A DNA stretch of 64,000 nucleotides from Acidobacteriota bacterium. Lineage in GTDB: Bacteria; Acidobacteriota; Terriglobia; Acidiferrales; UBA7541. The stretch lies in NCBI GenBank assembly GCA_003223245.1, contig QHYI01000119.1:62001-126000 (forward strand), given 5' to 3'. The notes under the pieces were generated by a model, which saw only the letters and a program-made list of their open reading frames with translations, did not search any database and was not told the DNA's origin. This document shows positions 18,444 to 25,189 of this stretch, piece after piece. Position 1 is the stretch's first letter. The number at the start of each line of letters is the position of its first letter. The translations under genes and the position numbers were made by a program.

Positions 18444-19028
18444 TACAACCTCCCTCGGGGCTGGGGCTTCCACAGTGGGAGGGTACTAGGAAGCTTGTGG
18501 GACGTGTTGCCCTCAGGTCCGACAGTCTGCAAAAAGCTACATCAACCACGCAATCCGGTAAACACCCGATTGGTATCGGTGCACGTCCCAGGTTCTCCGA
18601 CCGTTTAGTGTAGGATATTCTCCAAGTTCTTCCTCCCATTTAGCGGCAAGATCCGAAGCGAAGTACTACGCGCGAATTGTCTTATAAAGCTTATACCGCT
18701 AGCCGAACGGCCCGCGAATTTTGTTGCCGCCTTCCTAGGCCGTATACCCCTCTCCCCGCCGCCCTGTTTTCTCTTTCATAGCTACCGCGATCGGAATATC
18801 GGCGCACATTTCTTCCCATTTTTGATTTTCGAATTTCCAACCTCCGCCCTCTGCTTCTCCGTGCCTCTGAGTCTAGCAGGCGTTCTGTCTTGCTTTCTTC
18901 CCTCTTCCCCCCGCTTTCCCCTGTTGTCATCCCGAGCCTAGTTAGCGAGGGAACCTCGGCTGGCTTTCCAACTGCTCAGCCCGATGAGAGTGCCGCAGGA
19001 TTTTCCATTTTCGAATTTCCGCCTCTGT
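18444..19028. other. Long gap without a recognisable gene
   Basis: 585 bp with no supported coding region. It holds a degenerate copy of the GTCATCC-GAG repeat near 18926-18957, and a TTTTCGAATTTCC-like string that occurs twice (about 18823-18838 and 19004-19020), suggesting a small duplicated segment. The remainder is pyrimidine-rich and looks non-coding. Confidence 0.5.
18926..18957. repeat. Dispersed GTCATCC-GAG repeat, copy 2 (degenerate)
   Basis: GTCATCCCGAGCC followed by AGCGAGGGAACCTC matches the consensus left arm with an inserted CTAGTT-like stretch. It lies between the PilZ and VOC genes. Confidence 0.4.
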
Positions 19029-19364
19029 TCACTCCAGGATCTTCCCGATCAGCCACAGATGCCCGAAGGGATCCAGCACCGCCCCTTGCAGCATCCTCCG
19101 GATCGGCTGCGGCCCTTTCGGCACCGCCACCGGATCGTCGACAAGCAGCTCAATCCGCACGGTCGTGAAACCCTCCGATGCCGGCTCCCGCGTCCCGTAC
19201 TTCGGCGCCTCTTCGGCCAAAAAGAACGGCGCGCCATCAATCTCGAGCCCCGCCACTGCGCCGTCCAAGTCCCACAACACCCTCGCCCTAAACGCCGCTT
19301 TGTAGAACTCCATCGCAGCCTTCGCGTCGCTCACCGCCAACATCGGCGCTATCCGCGTCCTCAT
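19029..19364 (-). CDS. VOC family (PhnB/glyoxalase-like) protein, internally shortened
   Basis: About 111 residues. The N-terminal half has the VOC pattern (Pro-Met-Leu-Ala-Val-Ser-Asp-Ala, then Phe-Tyr and Ala-Phe) and the end reads Val-Leu-Asp-Pro-Phe-Gly-His-Leu-Trp, the usual last metal-side strand. Between Val-Asp-Asp-Pro and that strand only about 20 residues remain, where PhnB-like relatives have about 40. A piece containing one helix and part of a strand therefore seems lost, without breaking the frame. It may be non-functional. ATG 19364 has GGAGGG six bases upstream. Substrate unknown. Confidence 0.6.
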   Translation of the reverse strand: MRTRIAPMLAVSDAKAAMEFYKAAFRARVLWDLDGAVAGLEIDGAPFFLAEEAPKYGTREPASEGFTTVRIELLVDDPVAVPKGPQPIRRMLQGAVLDPFGHLWLIGKILE

Positions 19365-19402
19365 CGCCGCCCTCCGCCCCAACTCCTTCATTCAATTTGT
19401 AG

Positions 19403-19422
19403 CTCAGGGCGCTAGCCCTGAG
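19403..19422. repeat. CTCAGGGC palindromic repeat, copy 1
   Basis: Perfect 8-base arms CTCAGGGC and GCCCTGAG around GCTA. A relaxed copy lies at 23254-23279. Both are in gaps on the minus-strand fucose block. Confidence 0.55.
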
Positions 19423-19500
19423 GAATTTTCTTCTCGAAACCCAGCCGGCAATCGGCGACGCAAAAATATCCGCGACGAGTCGCAAGTCACGAATCACCAG

Positions 19501-19842
19501 TCACTGCTTTTCCAATTTGAAGATGCGCTCCATGAGCATCCACTTCTCCCCCGGCTTCGCGCCGGGCAGCGACTTTTGGAACTTCCACATCAGCTCTTCC
19601 CACTCGCGCACCGTGGGATTCGCCGCATCGGCCTTGGCTTTCTTCTCAAACGAAAAAATGTCGTTCACTTCCATGATCATGAACAGGCGCGTGCCGAGGA
19701 GATAAATTTCCATGTCTTCGATACCAGCGTCGCAAATGCTCCGGGTAATTTCCGGCCAGATTCTTTCGTGATACCGGCGGTATTCGGCGATGAGTTTCGG
19801 GTCGTCTTTCAAGTCCAGCGTCTGGCAGTAGCGTTTGGTCAT
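19501..19842 (-). CDS. L-rhamnose/L-fucose mutarotase, RhaM family
   Basis: 113 residues, the usual length of the RhaM (COG3254) dimeric ferredoxin-like fold. Tyr21 and His25 in a Tyr-Arg-Arg-Tyr-His-Glu segment and a Glu-Trp-Glu-Glu-Leu-Met-Trp segment near residue 82 match the sugar-binding and acid-base positions. It interconverts the alpha and beta anomers of a 6-deoxy sugar. The family name is rhamnose mutarotase, but relatives sit in L-fucose operons, and the next gene upstream is a FucP-type transporter, so L-fucose is the likelier substrate. Confidence 0.85.
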   Translation of the reverse strand: MTKRYCQTLDLKDDPKLIAEYRRYHERIWPEITRSICDAGIEDMEIYLLGTRLFMIMEVNDIFSFEKKAKADAANPTVREWEELMWKFQKSLPGAKPGEKWMLMERIFKLEKQ

Positions 19843-19880
19843 AGGTCCTCGGTTTTGGTCCTTGCGGGCCCGTTAGAATT

Positions 19881-19932
19881 TGCAGCGCCGCGTTTACCCT
19901 GCCGTCCGCAGCGGCGTAAAGCTGCTGCTACA
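19881..19932. repeat. TGTAGC-GCCGC hairpin repeat, copy 1
   Basis: Begins TGCAGCGCCGCGTTTACC and ends GGCGTAAAGCTGCTGCTACA. The two ends are complementary, and a second copy lies at 21462-21512. It is in the mutarotase/fucP gap, next to the GTCATCC repeat. Confidence 0.6.
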
Positions 19933-19974
19933 TTCTGCCAAGTGGACGCGCGGAAACGCGCCCCCACAACGACC

Positions 19975-20054
19975 GTCATCCTGAGCGAAGCGAAGGACCG
20001 CTCTTCCTCCGAAGGCCAAACAAAAGAGCGATTCTCCGCTGCGCTCAGAATGAC
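19975..20054. repeat. Full GTCATCC-GAG hairpin repeat, copy 3
   Basis: An 80-bp inverted repeat. The 29-base arms at 19975-20003 and 20026-20054 match at 24 of 29 positions when one is reverse-complemented. Both ends carry the GTCAT(C/T)CTGAGCG core. It begins 10 bp after the fucP stop on the minus strand, so the transcript would fold into a long hairpin between fucP and the mutarotase gene. Confidence 0.75.
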
Positions 20055-20064
20055 ACCCGGCCCT

Positions 20065-21366
20065 TCAGGCCTCGGCGGCGGGCGCGGGTTCCACCGCCAA
20101 AACGGGACTCGGCTTGTAGCCGCGAAGGGCGAAAAACAGAATGTAGGCGTAACAAAGCAGGGGCACGAAGAAGGCCCGCTGGATATTCGACAGGTCGGAA
20201 ATTTTGCCCATGATGGGCGGAACGACCGCGGCCCCGATGATGGCCATGACCAGCAGCGACGAGCCGCGTTTGGTGAACGGGCCAAGATTCTTGATGCCCA
20301 AGGCGAAGATGGTGGGAAACATGATGGAGTGAAAGAAGCCGATCAGCACGACGGCGTAAATGGGGATGGCCCCGGTGGTCGAAGTGGCGACCACCGCGCA
20401 AGCCAGGCAGCCGAAGGCAAAAGCGGCCAGCAGGTGTGCGGCGCGAATGGACTTCATCAACGCGGAGCCGATGAAGCGCCCGATCATGAAGCCCACCGCG
20501 TGAAGCACCAAGTATTTTGCTGCTGCGCGCGGCCCGAGAGACGGTTGCGCATGCATCACAAAGCGAATGACGAAGCTGCCGACGCCCACTTGCGCGCCGA
20601 CATAAAGGAATTGAGCGATTACGCCGCTGACCAGATGCTTGTGAGCGAGAACACCACGCCAGCTCGCGGAAGCTTGGGCTTCCCCGGGCGCCGCCTGCTC
20701 GTGAATTTCCGGCAGATGCGCGAAGTAAATCATGGCCGCGACCAGGAGGAAAATGCCGGCGATCACTAGATAAGGAATGCGAACCGTAGCCGTTTGCGAC
20801 GCGCGATACGCCTGTAAGGCCGCCGGGCTGAGCCGCGCGAGTTCCCGAGCGGTCGGCGCTTTCGCGGAAAGGATCATCGGCCCGACAACATACAGCGCCA
20901 CCACGTAGCCGACACCATTGAACGACTGCGCCAAATTCAGCCGGCGCTCGCTCGATTCCGGCGGGCCGAGAATCGTGGCGTAAGGATTGGACGCGACTTC
21001 GAGGAAGCTCTGGCCGCAAGCCAGCACGAAGGAGCAAAGCAGGAACAGTCCGTAAACGCCAAGCGAGCCGGCGGGAACGAAGAGCAAGGCTCCGGTGGTA
21101 CACAGGAACAGGCCAGTGAGAATGCCCCGCTTGTAGCCGATGCGCTCGATCGCGCGTCCGGCGACGATGGCCGCGAGAAAGTAGCCGCCGAAGAAGGCCA
21201 CTTGGATGAAGGAGGATTGAAAATCACTCAGGCTAAAGGCGGATTTAAACTGCGGAATGAGCACGTCATTCAGGTTGACGCCGAAGGCCCAGAGAAAGAA
21301 CAAGCTGGTGATCAGGATGAATGGCAGAACATATTTTCGTTCCGTGAGAGGAGCGGATTGCGCCAA
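20065..21366 (-). CDS. fucP: L-fucose:H+ symporter, FucP family
   Basis: 433 residues with twelve helices. The first helix region reads Leu-Phe-Phe-Leu-Trp-Ala-Phe-Gly-Val-Asn-Leu-Asn-Asp, with the Asn/Asp positions that bind fucose in FucP. Helix 4 contains Ala-Ser-Asn-Pro-Tyr, and a Phe-His-Ser-Ile-Met-Phe-Pro-Thr motif lies in the second half; all are hallmarks of this MFS branch. It imports L-fucose (some relatives glucose or galactose) with protons. It lies in a co-directional group with mutarotase, SDR and lactonase, separated by repeat-filled gaps rather than by promoters that I can see. Confidence 0.88.
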   Translation of the reverse strand: MAQSAPLTERKYVLPFILITSLFFLWAFGVNLNDVLIPQFKSAFSLSDFQSSFIQVAFFGGYFLAAIVAGRAIERIGYKRGILTGLFLCTTGALLFVPAGSLGVYGLFLLCSFVLACGQSFLEVASNPYATILGPPESSERRLNLAQSFNGVGYVVALYVVGPMILSAKAPTARELARLSPAALQAYRASQTATVRIPYLVIAGIFLLVAAMIYFAHLPEIHEQAAPGEAQASASWRGVLAHKHLVSGVIAQFLYVGAQVGVGSFVIRFVMHAQPSLGPRAAAKYLVLHAVGFMIGRFIGSALMKSIRAAHLLAAFAFGCLACAVVATSTTGAIPIYAVVLIGFFHSIMFPTIFALGIKNLGPFTKRGSSLLVMAIIGAAVVPPIMGKISDLSNIQRAFFVPLLCYAYILFFALRGYKPSPVLAVEPAPAAEA

Positions 21367-21410
21367 GTTGCCTCCGTGCGTTTTTCCAAGACGACCAAAA
21401 TCTACACGCT

Positions 21411-21446
21411 GTCATTCCGAGGGCGTCGTTGGCCCGAGGAATCCGC
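21411..21446. repeat. Dispersed GTCATTCCGAG repeat, copy 4
   Basis: GTCATTCCGAGG followed by CCCGAGGAATCC. Same left-arm core as copies at 16394, 18926 and 19975. It lies upstream of the fucP start, 15 bp before the second TGTAGC repeat. Confidence 0.5.
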
Positions 21447-21461
21447 TTTTCCTGAAGCATT

Positions 21462-21512
21462 TGTAGCGGCGGGTTTACTCCGCCGCTCGCAGCGGCATAC
21501 AGCCGCTGCTAC
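21462..21512. repeat. TGTAGC-GCCGC hairpin repeat, copy 2
   Basis: TGTAGCGGCGGGTTTACTC at the left and CATACAGCCGCTGCTAC at the right, with a CCGCTCGCAGCGG turn. It pairs with itself and matches copy 1 at 19881-19932. Confidence 0.6.
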
Positions 21513-21612
21513 CTCGTAGAGAAGCAGATCCCTCACCCCCGTTCCCGCGACAACCTTCTGCGCCCGCTTGCCGCGGCAACGCGGGACCGGGTTCGCGATG
21601 ACAATCGGCAGA

Positions 21613-22395
21613 TCACGTCAAAGCGCGGTCGAGATGCACGTAACCGCCGTCAACCAGAACATGCTGGCCCGTGACGTGGCTGGCCTGCGGCGAAATCAGG
21701 AACAACGCCATCGCCGCGATTTCTTCGGGCTCGGTCATGCGCTTCCCGAGCGGAATTTTCGAGACAATGTGTTTCAGCTTTTCTTCGGGATTCGGAAACG
21801 TGCTGAGCCACCACTGGTAAAGGGGAGTCATAACTTCCGCAGGAACGATGGCGTTGACGCGCATGCCGTAGGGCAGCAATTCACAGGCCCAATCACGAGT
21901 GAGCGAAAGAATCGCGCCTTTCGCCGAGGTATAGCCGGAGGTTTTGCCCTGGCCGGTCATGGCCACTTTCGAGGCCACGTTCAGGATGCAGCCCTGCGAT
22001 TTTTTCAACGCGGGCAAAGCGTAGTGCGCCATGTTGTAGTAATGGAGCAGATTCAATTGCAGCGACTTGACGTATTTTTCCGGCGAGCCGGTTTCCAGAC
22101 CGACGTTGTCGTTTACGCCGACATTGTTGACCAGCACATCGAGGCGCCCGAAGTCGCGAAGCGTTTGCTCAACGATGGCAGCGCAGTTTTCTGCAGGGAT
22201 TACGTCGGTGACCATCGAGCCGCATTTTGCGCCAGAGTTGCACAGCTCGGCCTTGAGCTTCGTGGCGGCCTCGGCGTCCTTGTCGACGAAAACGGGAATG
22301 GCGCCTTCGCGCGCGCAACCCCGCGCGACGGCCGCGCCGATTCCTTTGGCGCCGCCGGTGATGAGAACCACTTTGTCTTTAAGCTGCAAGTCCAT
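21613..22395 (-). CDS. SDR oxidoreductase, likely L-fucose dehydrogenase
   Basis: 260 residues, classical SDR: Gly-Gly-Ala-Lys-Gly-Ile-Gly at 14-20, Asn-Asn-Val-Gly at 90-93, Ser142, and Tyr155 with Lys159. The gene begins inside the 3' end of the lactonase gene (17-bp overlap), so the two are co-translated. In non-phosphorylative L-fucose pathways an SDR oxidises L-fucose to L-fuconolactone, and a second SDR oxidises 2-keto-3-deoxy-L-fuconate. Only this one SDR is present in the block, so either role is possible, with the first favoured by the adjoining lactonase. Confidence 0.78.
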   Translation of the reverse strand: MDLQLKDKVVLITGGAKGIGAAVARGCAREGAIPVFVDKDAEAATKLKAELCNSGAKCGSMVTDVIPAENCAAIVEQTLRDFGRLDVLVNNVGVNDNVGLETGSPEKYVKSLQLNLLHYYNMAHYALPALKKSQGCILNVASKVAMTGQGKTSGYTSAKGAILSLTRDWACELLPYGMRVNAIVPAEVMTPLYQWWLSTFPNPEEKLKHIVSKIPLGKRMTEPEEIAAMALFLISPQASHVTGQHVLVDGGYVHLDRALT

Positions 22396-23233
22396 GTCGC
22401 GCCATCTTCAAACCATAGAATTCCGCGGCGTTGTCGCCGAAAATTTTTTCTTTCACCTCTGCCGCACAATCTTGAACGTAGTCTTCCACAATCTCCAAAA
22501 CCTGCCGGTAGCTGGCCGCCAGCAGGCAGACCGGCCAGTCCGAGCCGAACATCAGCCGCCCCGGGCCGAACGCGCCAAAGACTACATCCAAATAGGGCCA
22601 AAAATCTTCTTTCTTCCACTGTTGCCAATCGGCTTCGGTCACCATGCCCGAAAGTTTGCAGTACACGTTGGGATGCGCCGCCATCTTTTGCATAAGCGCG
22701 GCCCAGCCCGAGCGGCTTTTCAATTTGATTTCTGGCTTCGCGATGTGGTCGACGACGAAGCGCTGTTCCGGAAATTGCGCGACGAGTTCCAGGGCCGCGG
22801 GCAACTGGCGCGGGTAGATGAGAATGTCGTACGTGAAACCAAATTGATGGAGGTAGGCAATCCCGCGGACGAAGTCGGGACGCACGAGAAAACGATCGTC
22901 GGGCTCATCCTGGGCGATGTGGCGGAATCCACACAGCTTTTCGAATTGCGCGAAAAATTTCATGCGTTTTGCCGCCTGAGGGGAGCACAAATCGATCCAG
23001 CCAACGACTCCAGCGATGCTGGAGTTGTGCGCGGCAAGCTGGAGCAAAAATAGCGTTTCCTGCTCGGACTGGTCCGCTTGCACGGCGATGGTGGCGGCGA
23101 TCCCGTTGGCCTCGCGCTCCGGCTCCAGATCTTCCGGGAGAAAGTCGCGCTTCAGGAGGGACATTTCCTCGGTGACCCAAGAATGCCGGACGGCATTGTA
23201 TTTCCAGAAGTGCTGGTGCGAATCGATTCTCAC
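22379..23233 (-). CDS. L-fuconolactonase-like amidohydrolase (COG3618)
   Basis: 284 residues, an amidohydrolase_2 TIM barrel. Asp-Ser-His-Gln-His-Phe-Trp at the N-terminus, Val-Val-Asp-His-Ile-Ala-Lys-Pro mid-chain and Met-Phe-Gly-Ser-Asp-Trp-Pro near the end are the active-site motifs of the COG3618 lactonase group. Members open L-fucono- or L-rhamnono-lactones. Context (FucP, SDR, mutarotase) supports fuconolactone. ATG 23233 is used. An 80-bp gap upstream of the start holds a CTCAGGG palindrome. Confidence 0.87.
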   Translation of the reverse strand: MRIDSHQHFWKYNAVRHSWVTEEMSLLKRDFLPEDLEPEREANGIAATIAVQADQSEQETLFLLQLAAHNSSIAGVVGWIDLCSPQAAKRMKFFAQFEKLCGFRHIAQDEPDDRFLVRPDFVRGIAYLHQFGFTYDILIYPRQLPAALELVAQFPEQRFVVDHIAKPEIKLKSRSGWAALMQKMAAHPNVYCKLSGMVTEADWQQWKKEDFWPYLDVVFGAFGPGRLMFGSDWPVCLLAASYRQVLEIVEDYVQDCAAEVKEKIFGDNAAEFYGLKMARHGLAA

Positions 23234-23253
23234 TTTTCTCCAAAGAATTGTGT

Positions 23254-23279
23254 CTCAGGGGCTAAAGCCGTGCCCTGAG
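23254..23279. repeat. CTCAGGG palindromic repeat, copy 2
   Basis: CTCAGGG and CCCTGAG arms separated by 12 bases; related to the perfect copy at 19403-19422. It lies between the lactonase and the dehydratase genes. Confidence 0.45.
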
Positions 23280-23313
23280 GTAGCCTTATGTCACTTTCTT
23301 CATTTACACGCGA

Positions 23314-24984
23314 CTAGAGTGAGACGCCTCGCTTCCACGGGATAAAATCGTCTTGCCCCAGAATTTCAGCTGTGGTGCGCGCTTCGCCGCTGGCGACCTG
23401 AATCACGCGGTCCAAAATCGCTTCGCCCGTTTGCTCGATAGTGGTTTCGCCGGAGATGATGCCGCCGGCGTCGATATCAATAATGTCCGACATACGCTCG
23501 GCGAGACTCGAATTGGTCGAGATCTTCAATACCGGAGCGATAGGATTTCCGGTTGGCGTACCAAGACCTGTAGTGAATAGAACCACGTTCGCGCCGGCAC
23601 CGACCTGGGCGGTCACGCACTCGACGTCATTGCCGGGCGTGCATTGCAGATGGAGTCCGGGCTCGCTGGAATATTCGGGGTAGTCGAGAACCGCCGTGAC
23701 GGGCGACGTTCCGCCTTTCTTTGCAGCACCGGCAGATTTCATCGCGTCGGTAAGCAAACCGTCGCGAATGTTTCCCGGAGAAGGATTCATTTCGAAGCCG
23801 GAGCGAACGGCCTTTGCCCGAGCAGCGTAGTCGCGCATGAGCTGGACGAAGCGACCTGCAACCTGCTTCCGAACGCAGCGGTCGATTAGCTCCTGTTCTA
23901 CGCCGCAGAGCTCGGGAAACTCGGAAAGAATTCCCCGGCCGCCCAGCGCCACGAGCAAATCGGCGGTGTGGCCAATGGCCGGGTTCGCGGAGAGGCCGGA
24001 AAAACCGTCCGAGCCGCCGCATTTGAGCCCAAGCGTGAGTTGCGACAAAGGCGCGGGTTTGCGCTCCACTTTGTCGGCTTCGACCAGGCCGAGAAACGTT
24101 TCACGGATGGCCCGCGAAAGCATCGCCGATTCCGAGGGACTTTTTTGCTGCTCGAAAATCAGAAGCGGCTTATGGAAATTTGGGTCGCGAAGCTTGATTT
24201 GCTCCTGAAGGATCGGAATCTGCGCATGCTGGCAACCTAAGCTGAGAACGGTAGCGCCAGCAACATTCGGATGATGAATGTATCCCGCCAGCAACCCGCA
24301 GAGGTTATTGGAATCTTCGCGCGTGCCGCCGCAGCCGCCTTCGTGCACCAGAAATTTGATGCCGTCGACATTGCGGAACACTCTCGGGGAAGGCGTTCCC
24401 GGCGGCATTGCGCTGAAGGAGAATGACTTCAGCTCGTCACTTTTTCCTTCGCGATAGAGGCGAACGAGTTCGCCCACTTCGCGGCGATAGACTTGCGGCG
24501 CGGCGAAGCCGAGTTCTTCCTCGAAGGCTTGCTTCAAAACGGCGAGATTGCGGTTTTCGCAGAAAACGAGCGGCACAACAAGCCAATAATTTCGCGTGCC
24601 GACTTGACCGTCGGCTCTGTGGTAACCAGCGAAGGCCTTCTTCCGCCATGCCGAGACATCAGGCGGAGTCCAAGAACCGCTGACTTTGTCGGCTTCCTGG
24701 AACGCGGCGGCAGCATGGCGGATGTTGCGCGTGGAAAGCAAGTCGCCTGCCCGCAGAGCGCGCGTAGCTTTGCCCACAAGCACACCGTACATGACGATGT
24801 CGCCGCCAGCGGGTAGGTCTTGCGTGACGAATTTGTGTTTGGCGGGAACGTCGGCCGACAGAAGGTAGGCTTTTGCTGAAAAACTGACGTTCTCGCCTTT
24901 GCGCAAATCAGTGAGGGCCACGAGCACGTTATCGCGCGGGTCGAGCTGCAAAACCCGGCTTTGCGTTGTTAGCTTCATGGGCAT
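23314..24984 (-). CDS. UxaA-family dehydratase (altronate/aldonate dehydratase)
   Basis: 556 residues. Residues 10-95 form a SAF domain (Asp-Asn-Val-Leu-Val-Ala-Leu early), and the rest is the UxaA catalytic region: Gly-Tyr-His-Arg-Ala-Asp-Gly-Gln-Val-Gly-Thr-Arg-Asn, His-Glu-Gly-Gly-Cys-Gly-Gly, Gly-Cys-Gln-His-Ala and Leu-Lys-Cys-Gly-Gly-Ser-Asp. Known family members dehydrate D-altronate or galactarate. Here it is the first gene of a fucose-type block that lacks an enolase-type fuconate dehydratase, so L-fuconate may be its substrate. It could instead serve the galacturonate branch of the hexuronate genes 6 kb away. Confidence 0.85.
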   Translation of the reverse strand: MPMKLTTQSRVLQLDPRDNVLVALTDLRKGENVSFSAKAYLLSADVPAKHKFVTQDLPAGGDIVMYGVLVGKATRALRAGDLLSTRNIRHAAAAFQEADKVSGSWTPPDVSAWRKKAFAGYHRADGQVGTRNYWLVVPLVFCENRNLAVLKQAFEEELGFAAPQVYRREVGELVRLYREGKSDELKSFSFSAMPPGTPSPRVFRNVDGIKFLVHEGGCGGTREDSNNLCGLLAGYIHHPNVAGATVLSLGCQHAQIPILQEQIKLRDPNFHKPLLIFEQQKSPSESAMLSRAIRETFLGLVEADKVERKPAPLSQLTLGLKCGGSDGFSGLSANPAIGHTADLLVALGGRGILSEFPELCGVEQELIDRCVRKQVAGRFVQLMRDYAARAKAVRSGFEMNPSPGNIRDGLLTDAMKSAGAAKKGGTSPVTAVLDYPEYSSEPGLHLQCTPGNDVECVTAQVGAGANVVLFTTGLGTPTGNPIAPVLKISTNSSLAERMSDIIDIDAGGIISGETTIEQTGEAILDRVIQVASGEARTTAEILGQDDFIPWKRGVSL

Positions 24985-25011
24985 TTGACCGATAGCCTCT
25001 CGTTGCTCATT

Positions 25012-25038
25012 CTAGCCGTACTGCTTGCTACAGGCTAG
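25012..25038. promoter_or_regulatory. Inverted repeat before the fucose block
   Basis: CTAGCC and GGCTAG arms with 15 bases between them, 28 bp before the dehydratase start. On the minus strand it overlaps a TAGAAT hexamer that could be a -10 element, a position suited to a repressor. The arms are short, so chance is possible. Confidence 0.3.
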
Positions 25039-25189
25039 ACATGGATGCAACTGCCGACTTGTCCGTACCTAATGGCCGCGTGCGTCTAGGTAGCGCGTTG
25101 TGCACTTCCCAAGGAATCGTGGAGTAGGATAAGTTCTTCGCTATCTCTGAGGGCCCGCTAACCATGCTTCCCGAGGAAGGATCTCCCCG

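Noticed and set aside
18691-18930. 79-codon frame in the long gap after the PilZ gene
   Set aside because: Low-complexity Arg/Ser/Glu composition, no ribosome-binding site and no membrane or fold pattern; the gap looks non-coding.
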